A DNA stretch of 11,704 nucleotides from Fimbriimonadaceae bacterium. GTDB taxonomy: Bacteria; Armatimonadota; Fimbriimonadia; Fimbriimonadales; Fimbriimonadaceae. Where the stretch lies: NCBI GenBank assembly GCA_025451715.1, contig JANWJY010000033.1, positions 1-11,704 of the forward strand. The letters run 5' to 3'. The notes below the pieces were generated by a model. It was not told the origin of the DNA. It searched no databases and saw nothing but the letters and a program-made list of their open reading frames with translations. Below are positions 6,551-11,704 of this stretch, piece after piece (within the stretch, counting starts at the first letter, position 1; each line of letters starts with the position of its first letter). The position numbers and the translations under genes were made by a program.

Positions 6551-6557
6551 CCTCCTC
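6551..6557 (-). promoter_or_regulatory. Strong Shine-Dalgarno of the YggT-like gene
   Basis: Minus-strand GAGGAGG, 5 nt before the ATG at 6545. It is the best ribosome binding site in the window and shows that this genome uses both led and apparently leaderless starts. Confidence 0.75.
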
Positions 6558-6581
6558 GGATCCGCGCTTGTGCGCGGAGCC
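6558..6581 (-). promoter_or_regulatory. 5'-UTR hairpin directly before the YggT-like ribosome binding site
   Basis: GGATCCGCGC (6558-6567) and GCGCGGAGCC (6572-6581) pair over 10 bp with one mismatch around TTGT. The stem abuts the Shine-Dalgarno on its 5' side. It could stabilise the leader or tune ribosome access; no ligand-type fold is evident. Confidence 0.45.
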
Positions 6582-6603
6582 TTCCTCTTGGACTCCGCGT
6601 CCC

Positions 6604-6700
6604 GGCGTTAATTGTTTCCTGGGTCCCAGGGGACGGGGCCCATCGTCCTAGGGCCTTTTGTCAGGGGCTCGATGCCACGCGAACCTGAATGGGCAGACAT
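6604..6700. other. Intergenic segment with several competing small hairpins
   Basis: The gap contains CCTGGG-T-CCCAGG (6618-6630), GGACG/CGTCC (6631-6635 with 6644-6648) and GGCCC/GGGCC (6637-6641 with 6651-6655) followed by TTTT on the plus strand. The latter two stems compete for overlapping bases. No ORF with coding character crosses it. It may be the upstream leader of the YggT-like gene or a dispersed repeat. Confidence 0.35.
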
Positions 6701-6701
6701 A

Positions 6702-6737
6702 GAAAAGGCCCCTGCTTACCTATGGAAAGCAGGGGCC
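6702..6737 (-). terminator. Rho-independent terminator of the DEAD-box helicase gene
   Basis: A perfect 11-bp stem (GGCCCCTGCTT at 6707-6717 with AAGCAGGGGCC at 6727-6737) and a 9-nt loop are followed on the minus strand by TTTTCT. It begins 16 nt after the helicase stop codon. Confidence 0.9.
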
Positions 6738-6753
6738 GTGAGAGGTCGGGCCG

Positions 6754-7947
6754 CTAAGCTACCGAGGCGCCCCGCCGAAAGTTGGACTTCGGGCGGCGCG
6801 GCTTCGAGCGGCTCCGCTTGGGAGCAGACTGCGAAAGCGATGCGGACGAGCGTGCGGAGACCGGCAGTCGGAACTGGATCAGCTTTTCGATGCTCTGCAC
6901 CTCTGACCCCTGCTCCGGTGTGACCAGCGTGACCGCGTGTCCCTTCGCCCCTGCACGGCCTGTGCGGCCGGTGCGGTGGACGTAGTCCTCTGGACTCTTC
7001 GGGACGTCGAAGTTCAGCACCATGCCGATCTCCTTGACGTCGATCCCGCGGGCAGCGAGGTCGGTGGCGACGAGCACTCGGAACTTGCCGTCCTTGAATC
7101 CTTGCAGGGCCGCCCTCCTCTGGTCGAGGGTGCGGTCCGCGTGTAGCTCGGCGGCGGTGTGTCCGTTGTCGCGCACGATGCGGACAAGCTTGCGCGCGCC
7201 ATGGCGGGTACGGGAGAACACGAGTACCGTGCCGTGGAAGTCGTTGAGGATCCGCTTAAGGACCTTCGTCTTCTCTTCCTGTTCGATCACGACCAGCTCG
7301 TGCTCGACGTCCTCAGTCGTGTCGCCCGATCGGCAGACCTCGATCCGTACCGGTTCGTAGAGGTACTGCTCGGCCATGCGTTCGATCTCCTTACCGAACG
7401 TCGCCGAGAACAGCATCGTCTGCCGGTCGTCTGGGGTCTCGCTCACGATCCGCTTGATCGCGGGTGCGAAGCCGATGTCGAGCATCCGGTCCGCTTCGTC
7501 CAGCACGAGCATCGCGACGCATCGAAGGTCGATGGTGCGGTTCTCGAGGTGGTCGATTAGTCGGCCGGGGGTCGCGACGACCACGTCCGGGTACCGCTTG
7601 AGGGCGGTGATCTGCGGTCGGATCGGTGTGCCGCCGACCAGCAGCGCCGTGTGGACGCCAAGTTCGATGAATGTCTCTTCGATCTGCTGGGCCAGCTCCC
7701 GAGTGGGGGCTAGCACGAGACCGAGCTCGCCACGCTTGAGCATGGCTGCCATGGGGGCCGCGAAGGCCAGAGTCTTGCCGGTACCTGTCTGAGCCAGACC
7801 GACCACGTCGCACCCGTCCATCAGAGCGGGAATCGCATGCTCCTGAATGGGGGTGGGGGTCGTGAAGCCTTTTCGGGCTATCTGGGTGAGAATGAAATCG
7901 GGTAGACCCAAGGCGTCAAAGCCTGTTTTGGGTTTTTGAGGTTGCAT
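6754..7947 (-). CDS. DEAD-box ATP-dependent RNA helicase, RhlE-like
   Basis: The 397-residue product has every DEAD-box motif in order: Q motif (F10 and T-P-T-P-I-Q near 30-35), motif I A-Q-T-G-T-G-K-T at 52-59, Ia P-T-R-E-L at 81-85, Ib T-P-G-R at 126-129, II D-E-A-D at 150-153, III S-A-T at 181-183, IV V-L-V-F-S-R-T at 241-247, V A-T-D-L-A-A-R-G-I-D at 294-303, and VI H-R-T-G-R-T-G-R at 324-331. A short basic, Ser/Arg-rich tail (about 365-397) follows, typical of RhlE-type enzymes that bind RNA non-specifically. It unwinds short RNA duplexes with ATP, probably in ribosome assembly or RNA turnover in the cytoplasm. The start is the ATG at 7945-7947, next to the Q-motif region; no good Shine-Dalgarno is visible. 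The gene ends in a strong intrinsic terminator and seems monocistronic. Confidence 0.95.
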   Translation of the reverse strand: MQPQKPKTGFDALGLPDFILTQIARKGFTTPTPIQEHAIPALMDGCDVVGLAQTGTGKTLAFAAPMAAMLKRGELGLVLAPTRELAQQIEETFIELGVHTALLVGGTPIRPQITALKRYPDVVVATPGRLIDHLENRTIDLRCVAMLVLDEADRMLDIGFAPAIKRIVSETPDDRQTMLFSATFGKEIERMAEQYLYEPVRIEVCRSGDTTEDVEHELVVIEQEEKTKVLKRILNDFHGTVLVFSRTRHGARKLVRIVRDNGHTAAELHADRTLDQRRAALQGFKDGKFRVLVATDLAARGIDVKEIGMVLNFDVPKSPEDYVHRTGRTGRAGAKGHAVTLVTPEQGSEVQSIEKLIQFRLPVSARSSASLSQSAPKRSRSKPRRPKSNFRRGASVA

Positions 7948-8135
7948 AAGAGCCCGGGTAAGGTTAGTTATCTACCGGACATTGCTATTATGGCACTTTT
8001 AGGGCCATCGGTGAGGCTGTGGGCCGGTTGGGGAGGGCATCGAGGCGATTTCACCACGCTTTGCGACCATTACGAAGGTGAATAATCGCCCATTTTCTCC
8101 CCATTTTCCGGTTCAAAGAGTTGGTGTTTTGGGTG

Positions 8136-8173
8136 CCCCCTCTCACGTTTCGGTTCTAGACAATGAGAGGGGG
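8136..8173 (-). repeat. Perfect inverted repeat 3' of the secreted-protein gene
   Basis: CCCCCTCTCA (8136-8145) and TGAGAGGGGG (8164-8173) are perfectly complementary over 10 bp around an 18-nt loop whose ends can also pair weakly. It starts about 15 nt after the stop codon of the 8189-8980 gene. No T-run follows on either strand, so it is either a factor-dependent 3'-end stem or a palindromic repeat of the same GC-rich type as that at 10378-10422. Confidence 0.6.
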
Positions 8174-8188
8174 ACATTGCCGTCCGGA

Positions 8189-8980
8189 TTAGGCCTTCGC
8201 GAGCTCGGTCGTGGCTGTGGTCTTGATCGTGAACTCGCCAAAGTCCGAGCCCAGGGTCTGGTTCGAGGTCGTCTCGATCTTCGTTATGACCCCGTCCGCG
8301 ACCCGGACGGAGAACTTCTTGTTCTCATCGGTCTTGACGTCGAGCCCGAACGATCCCTCGGGTGTCTCGATGTTCATCTTGTAGTTACCGGCTGTGAGGC
8401 TCTCGATTTGAGCTACGCCGTCCTTGATCTCGAGCACCTTGTAGGTCGTCTTGACCTTGCCAGTAGTGGTCGTGGGCATGCCGCCCATGCCCGCGCCCGC
8501 GGGCGCGTGCTCGATCACCCATGAGGTTCTGACAACTGCGTCGCCATCGTGGAACAGCAGACCCTCGAACCCCGACTCTATGTCGTTTTTCGCTCCGGCA
8601 GTCAGTACATCGACCTGTCCAGTGGACAGCTTGCCGTTCGCGACGACCTTCCACTCTTTCTGTCTTCTCGTCGGTGAGACGAGCACTGAGGTCGACAGGC
8701 CCGTCGGGTCTGGGGTTTCGCCGAAGGGCATCTCAGTCTGGACGCTGAACTCATCGATCGTAGACTTGACGCGGGTCCAGCCGTCCGCGACGGACTCGAT
8801 CTCCAGGGTTTGAGTCTGCTTTGTCGTCGTGTTGAAGGCCTGACCCATGCCATCGAACACCGTCGCGGCCGAGTACTTGTAGGTCAACTTTGTGCCCGAC
8901 TTGACGTCGAACTTGATTGGTGCGAACGTATGGCCAGGCTGGGCGACCGCAAGGGCCGCGAGGATAAGGGTCGCGCTCAT
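8189..8980 (-). CDS. Secreted beta-rich protein of unknown function, possibly DUF6263-like
   Basis: The 263-residue product starts with a short signal-like hydrophobic segment (T-L-I-L-A-A-L-A-V-A-Q) without basic residues. The mature part begins F-A-P-I-K-F-D-V-K-S-G-T-K-L-T-Y-K-Y-S and is a long series of Thr/Val/Lys-rich predicted beta strands. A Gly/Met/Thr-rich loop (G-A-G-M-G-G-M-P-T-T-T-T) interrupts it near residue 165. The opening motif and the Thr-rich last strand resemble secreted DUF6263-like or lipocalin-like proteins, by eye only. The 4694-5347 product has a similar plan. The start is supported by a TATCAT exactly 6 nt before the ATG and no Shine-Dalgarno. Role unknown, likely periplasmic or surface. 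Confidence 0.8.
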   Translation of the reverse strand: MSATLILAALAVAQPGHTFAPIKFDVKSGTKLTYKYSAATVFDGMGQAFNTTTKQTQTLEIESVADGWTRVKSTIDEFSVQTEMPFGETPDPTGLSTSVLVSPTRRQKEWKVVANGKLSTGQVDVLTAGAKNDIESGFEGLLFHDGDAVVRTSWVIEHAPAGAGMGGMPTTTTGKVKTTYKVLEIKDGVAQIESLTAGNYKMNIETPEGSFGLDVKTDENKKFSVRVADGVITKIETTSNQTLGSDFGEFTIKTTATTELAKA

Positions 8981-8986
8981 GGCCCA

Positions 8987-8992
8987 ATGATA
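8987..8992 (-). promoter_or_regulatory. Leaderless-type -10 box of the 8189-8980 gene
   Basis: Minus-strand TATCAT, exactly 6 nt before the ATG at 8980. There is no ribosome binding site and no clear -35. Confidence 0.55.
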
Positions 8993-9007
8993 CGCAATAG
9001 CAGGGGG

Positions 9008-9268
9008 CTAATTGCGCTTCAGCTCGTCGGTGAGCCGCTCCAGGGTCGGCTTGAGGCCCTCGAACGACTCAAACGGCTGGATGAGCTTGATCGCGATACT
9101 CACCACGAGCGTGGCACCGATGACACCGCCGAACCCAACGAGAAGGCCGCGCCAGAGAAGGACGCGCCAGTCACCGTCCAGCTTGTTGCGCCGTTCGAGG
9201 ATCCTCGTATTGTGCTCGAGTGCCTGCCTCAGCCGGTCGATGTTCTGGTCAACTGCGATGGGTTCCAT
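9008..9268 (-). CDS. Small single-helix membrane protein, DUF5665-like
   Basis: The 86-residue product has a charged amphipathic N-terminal helix (about 1-35, N-I-D-R-L-R-Q-A-L-E...R-R-N-K). One Gly-rich membrane segment follows (about 36-63, W-R-G-L-L-V-G-F-G-G-V-I-G-A-T-L), and a second charged helix ends E-L-K-R-N. The W-R-x-L-x-x-G-x-x-x-G-x-G-x-x-x-G pattern is like DUF5665 small membrane proteins; this is a by-eye resemblance. The ATG at 9268 is preceded by CAACAT at 6 nt, a weaker version of the leaderless pattern. Spacing is 27 bp to the gene downstream and 26 bp from the gene upstream, so read-through from the DUF3500 gene is also possible. Confidence 0.7.
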   Translation of the reverse strand: MEPIAVDQNIDRLRQALEHNTRILERRNKLDGDWRVLLWRGLLVGFGGVIGATLVVSIAIKLIQPFESFEGLKPTLERLTDELKRN

Positions 9269-9294
9269 CCATCGATGTTGGCACGCTGCCCAAC

Positions 9295-10326
9295 TCAGTG
9301 GTCGTGCCCGTGGCCCGGGTCATAGGTGTGGTCCGCGTAGTGCTCCTTCAGCACGTCGCGGCCGAAGTCGCCTTCGAAGTCGCGCCAGACAAGGTGGATG
9401 TGGTTGGCTCGGTTCTGGGTGTTATCGAACTCGATGATGAAAGTCGGGCCCTGGATTCGGTAGTAGTGGGCGGCACTGCGGTCCGGCGCACCCATCCAGG
9501 CGAACACGACCTTGTCGTAGCCGGCCTTCGCTATGCGCTCCATCCTCCTTGCCACCTCTTCTGGCCTTTGTGCGGCGGCGTTCAGCATGATCAGATCGAT
9601 CAGCGCGTCCTGCTGCGGTTGCGTCATCTCCTTGAACGTGAGGCCGATATCTGCCTGCCTTGCTGCCACTCGGTTCTCGGCCGTAAATATCTCGTTGGGA
9701 GCGCCAGTAGCAATGATCGCCTTCCTTTTCTGTTCATCGCTCAGTGTCGCGAGCAGGGCGATGGCAAGGTCCTCGTCCTTGGCGAGCATCCTCAGTCCTT
9801 TGTGCTCGCCGCTGGGAACTTCGGCTGGGTTGGAGCCGAAGAACTGCGGAGTGCTCGCGACCAGCTTTGCACCGTCGTACGTGAAGTTGAGTGAGATGTG
9901 ATGCCCTTCATAGCGCCATCCCCATTTGGCGTTCGTGTCGGGCGCACCGAAAAACGTGAATAGGTAGTTGTCCTTGTCGCGCCGCGTGCTGTTTTCGATC
10001 CCGGCGAGAACCTGCTCAATCGTGCGGACCGTTTGGGTGCGATGGTAGCCCATGTCGCTCAGGGCAGCCTTTATCAGCGCGTGCGCCTTCGCAGACTGGT
10101 CTGCGTCGAGTTCTTTCCAAGCGATGCCCTTGCGCTCGACAGGCGTGTAGCGCCAAAGCGTGCGGTAGTCGTCGGCGAACGGGAGAACGGTCCGGCGGTG
10201 CTGTTCGCGGCCGAGGGACGCGAGAAACGCTTGCGCTGCGCCGATTACGTCAGGTGGTTTTTGGTCGCCGACGACGGCAACGGCGAGGATGGGGGTCGCG
10301 AAAACCAGGGCCAGCCAGCGTCTCAT
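9295..10326 (-). CDS. Secreted DUF3500 family protein with His-rich tail
   Basis: The 343-residue product starts M-R-R-W-L-A-L-V-F-A-T-P-I-L-A-V-A, a signal peptide. The body matches DUF3500 (PF12006): W-G-W-R-Y-E-G-H-H-I-S-L-N-F-T, T-P-Q-F-F-G-S-N-P-A-E-V, G-L-R-M-L-A-K-D-E-D-L-A, and near the end the paired H-Y-Y-R-I-Q-G-P and N-H-I-H-L-V-W-R-D-F segments with D-F-G-x-D-x-L-x-x-H-Y. The family is common in bacteria, but its biochemical role is not established. The conserved G-H-H and H-I-H plus the terminal D-P-G-H-G-H-D-H suggest metal binding, which is an inference. The start is supported by TAACCT exactly 6 nt before the ATG, with no Shine-Dalgarno. Confidence 0.9.
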   Translation of the reverse strand: MRRWLALVFATPILAVAVVGDQKPPDVIGAAQAFLASLGREQHRRTVLPFADDYRTLWRYTPVERKGIAWKELDADQSAKAHALIKAALSDMGYHRTQTVRTIEQVLAGIENSTRRDKDNYLFTFFGAPDTNAKWGWRYEGHHISLNFTYDGAKLVASTPQFFGSNPAEVPSGEHKGLRMLAKDEDLAIALLATLSDEQKRKAIIATGAPNEIFTAENRVAARQADIGLTFKEMTQPQQDALIDLIMLNAAAQRPEEVARRMERIAKAGYDKVVFAWMGAPDRSAAHYYRIQGPTFIIEFDNTQNRANHIHLVWRDFEGDFGRDVLKEHYADHTYDPGHGHDH

Positions 10327-10332
10327 GGTGCT

Positions 10333-10338
10333 AGGTTA
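10333..10338 (-). promoter_or_regulatory. Leaderless-type -10 box of the DUF3500 gene
   Basis: Minus-strand TAACCT, exactly 6 nt before the ATG at 10326. There is no ribosome binding site. Confidence 0.5.
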
Positions 10339-10377
10339 GACGAACTAGAGCGCCCAATGTACTAGTGACCCTGACTA

Positions 10378-10422
10378 ACCTCAACCCCAGCCCTCTCTCC
10401 CTTTGACGATGGAAGAGAGGGG
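10378..10422. repeat. Dispersed-type palindromic repeat 3' of the BaxI_1 gene
   Basis: ACCTCAACCCCAG is followed by CCCTCTCT (10391-10398) and, after a 15-nt loop region, AGAGAGGG (10414-10421). The 8-bp stem is perfect and extends after one mismatch. The form CCTCAnCCCnAGCCCTCTC...GAGAGGGG is that of a very widespread class of intergenic palindromic repeats; its minus-strand reading contains the familiar K-G-E-R-A-G-V-E string. It begins 8 nt after the BaxI_1 stop codon and may also serve as its transcript end. Confidence 0.65.
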
Positions 10423-10429
10423 CCTGAGT

Positions 10430-11185
10430 TCAGTTGCGGCCACCGGCGATCTTCATGATGAGCCGGAGAATCTCGATGTAGAGCCACACGAGCGTGACGA
10501 GGAGCGCAAAGCCCGCGTACCACTCCATGTATTTGGGAAGCTTGTTCTGGACGCCGCGCTCGATAAGGTCGAAGTCGAGGAGCAGGTTCATCGCCGCAAT
10601 GGCGATAACGATCACGCTGAAGGCGATGCCTGCCCAGCCGCTGCCATAGATCGGCATGTCCCACACGCCAGACCAGAAGATCGAGGCCAGCCAAGAGATC
10701 GCGTATGTCGCGAACACAGCCATCGTCGCACCGACGATGACGCCCCGGAGCGTCTCTGTCACCCGGACGATGCGCGTCGCATAGAGGCCGAGCATGATCG
10801 CAAACGTGATGAGGGTGCCCATGACCGCGATCGGAACCGCGTTCGCAAACGCGGTCTTCGCGAGCATCGCGGTTACGACGACCGAGACGACGCCCACGAA
10901 GAGACCTTCTATGAGGGCGTAGAGCGGGGCCGTGAATGGCGACCAGTTGGGCTTGAACGCAGTTGCGACAGCGACGATGAAGCCGGCGATGACCGAACCG
11001 TACAACAGGGGCATGCTCGGGTTCATCCACCCAATGACGGCGGTGGCCATGGTCAGGACGATCAGAATGAAAGACTTGCCGATGGTGCCCGTGAGGGTCA
11101 TCGGGTTTGCGCTTGCCTGTTCATGCGCGTCGAAAACCCCTTCGCGCATTGTCGGGTTGGACGTGCGAAAGATGTTGTTCTTCAT
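10430..11185 (-). CDS. Bax inhibitor-1/YccA-type membrane protein (BaxI_1)
   Basis: The 251-residue integral membrane protein has a hydrophilic N-terminus (about 1-30, with F-R-T-S-N-P-T-M typical of the family) followed by about seven hydrophobic segments between residues 33 and 245. It includes P-L-Y-A-L-I-E-G-L-F-V-G and, near the end, A-A-M-N-L-L-L-D-F-D-L-I-E-R-G, both typical of the bacterial BaxI_1 family (PF12811). A long terminal helix (W-Y-A-G-F-A-L-L-V-T-L-V-W-L-Y-I-E-I-L-R) closes it. The conserved acidic pair D-F-D near the last helices corresponds to the proposed pH/calcium-sensing site of the wider TMBIM superfamily. Physiological role in bacteria is not settled. The start is the ATG at 11185, with TAAGAT 8 nt upstream and no Shine-Dalgarno. 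Confidence 0.93.
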   Translation of the reverse strand: MKNNIFRTSNPTMREGVFDAHEQASANPMTLTGTIGKSFILIVLTMATAVIGWMNPSMPLLYGSVIAGFIVAVATAFKPNWSPFTAPLYALIEGLFVGVVSVVVTAMLAKTAFANAVPIAVMGTLITFAIMLGLYATRIVRVTETLRGVIVGATMAVFATYAISWLASIFWSGVWDMPIYGSGWAGIAFSVIVIAIAAMNLLLDFDLIERGVQNKLPKYMEWYAGFALLVTLVWLYIEILRLIMKIAGGRN

Positions 11186-11193
11186 CTGTAGCT

Positions 11194-11199
11194 ATCTTA
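11194..11199 (-). promoter_or_regulatory. Candidate -10 box of the BaxI_1 gene, leaderless or near-leaderless
   Basis: Minus-strand TAAGAT, 8 nt before the ATG at 11185. There is no ribosome binding site in the interval. Confidence 0.5.
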
Positions 11200-11230
11200 A
11201 CGGTTTCCGAGCCCGATAAGAGCCGGTTGC

Positions 11231-11692
11231 CTAGACCAATTTGGGCGCCATCTGCATCGCCCAGCGGCTGAAGTCGGTCTCGGGGAAGTCAGTCATCATT
11301 TGAACCTCGGCCAGGCCGCGCAGGTGGCCACGGTGGTAAGTACCATGGTTCGGCACGTGACGCACGACGACGCCGAACTGGACCGACATGGGCTCGCCCG
11401 CCATGTTCGTGTAGTCGAGCACGACCTCGGCCGGCACCGAGTCGAGGATCGAGAGCCAAAGTTGGTTGAGCTCCTCCGCGAGGGTGGTCGACGGAGCTTC
11501 GGGCCTTGCTGGGAGGTCAAGACCAAGGTTGAAGAACCCATTACAGCGGTCGAGCCAGAGCCACTGCGCCACAAGCAGGTGCGTGACGATCTCTGTTGGG
11601 CGCTTTGAGTCGGTGAACCTGATGAGCGTGTCCATCCATTGCTTGGTCGCCCAGAGGTCGTACTTCCACATGTCTGCGACATCGTGTCTCAT
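11231..11692 (-). CDS. DinB-family metal-binding four-helix protein
   Basis: The 153-residue product has the DinB/YfiT layout. An N-terminal helix with Y-D-L-W-A-T precedes a second helix holding T-H-L-L-V-A-Q-W-L-W-L-D-R with metal ligand His 38. The late signature is H-V-P-N-H-G-T-Y-H-R-G-H-L, supplying His 116 and His 120. These three histidines form the usual metal site. Members include thiol transferases and DNA-damage-induced proteins of unknown activity; the thiol cofactor here is unknown. The start is the ATG at 11692. TAAACT lies exactly 6 nt upstream, and in fact forms the last six bases of the window. The gene is followed by 45 bp to the BaxI_1 start and has no evident terminator. 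Confidence 0.92.
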   Translation of the reverse strand: MRHDVADMWKYDLWATKQWMDTLIRFTDSKRPTEIVTHLLVAQWLWLDRCNGFFNLGLDLPARPEAPSTTLAEELNQLWLSILDSVPAEVVLDYTNMAGEPMSVQFGVVVRHVPNHGTYHRGHLRGLAEVQMMTDFPETDFSRWAMQMAPKLV

Positions 11693-11698
11693 GGGTGT

Positions 11699-11704
11699 AG
11701 TTTA
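11699..11704 (-). promoter_or_regulatory. Leaderless-type -10 box of the DinB-family gene
   Basis: Minus-strand TAAACT, exactly 6 nt before the ATG at 11692. The window ends here, so any -35 element is not visible. Confidence 0.5.

Noticed and set aside
6740..6785. tRNA-like look of the minus strand (TAGCTTAGCGG-type text) at the helicase 3' end
   Set aside because: No T-arm sequence, no matching acceptor stem and no anticodon stem can be formed. The bases are explained by the helicase C-terminus and its terminator.
7968..7982. Four-codon minus-strand upstream ORF (ATG to TAA) before the helicase gene, behind a CATAAT
   Set aside because: Too short to distinguish from chance, no ribosome binding site, and no regulatory codon pattern.
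10403..11191. 262-codon plus-strand ORF opposite the BaxI_1 gene
   Set aside because: Highly charged (Arg/Asp/His-rich) frame typical of the antisense of a membrane-protein gene.
1..11704. Defence island, CRISPR array, insertion sequence or biosynthetic cluster
   Set aside because: No repeat-spacer pattern, transposase, integrase, toxin-antitoxin pair, restriction enzyme or modular synthase motif was found in either strand.

Overview
The window is an ordinary stretch of a GC-rich (roughly 60 % by eye) bacterial chromosome. It holds fourteen protein genes, no RNA genes, and no insertion sequence, phage or CRISPR array. The mix fits a free-living aerobic heterotroph: a methylcrotonyl-CoA carboxylase beta subunit, a DEAD-box RNA helicase, a BaxI_1 membrane protein, a DinB-fold protein, a YggT-like protein, DUF1287 and DUF3500 proteins, and several secreted proteins of unknown role. 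I cannot fix the taxon. The layout and the apparently leaderless promoters would suit an Armatimonadota/Deinococcota-type lineage, but that is a weak inference.

Layout. 1-543 (+) is the 3' part of a protein with one C-terminal haem-c-type motif. It meets a convergent, secreted ComEC-like metallo-hydrolase gene (544-1554, -) with no bases between the stop codons. A 143-bp divergent spacer leads to mccB (1698-3311, +), followed 3 bp later by an unrecognised gene (3315-3839, +). From 3885 to the right edge everything is on the minus strand: two small membrane proteins (3885-4178, 4284-4655), a secreted protein (4694-5347), a DUF1287 protein (5442-5960), a YggT-like protein with a long charged N-terminus (6030-6545), a RhlE-type helicase with a clear intrinsic terminator (6702-7947), a second secreted protein (8189-8980), a one-helix membrane protein (9008-9268), a DUF3500 protein (9295-10326), a BaxI_1 protein (10430-11185) and a DinB-family protein (11231-11692). 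There is no gene-free stretch over 300 bases; the largest gaps are 7948-8188 and 6546-6753, and both contain hairpins.

How the parts work together. Apart from a possible mccB/3315 pair I see no functional operon. Many genes appear to carry their own promoter: a TANNNT hexamer lies exactly 6 nt upstream of four start codons and 7 or 8 nt upstream of two more, mostly without a Shine-Dalgarno sequence. This points to leaderless mRNAs, which is the strongest window-wide signal. The second notable signal is a GC-rich palindromic repeat: one copy is apparently read in frame inside mccB (about residues 268-279), and a related one lies just 3' of the BaxI_1 gene. I found no convincing new defence or biosynthetic system.
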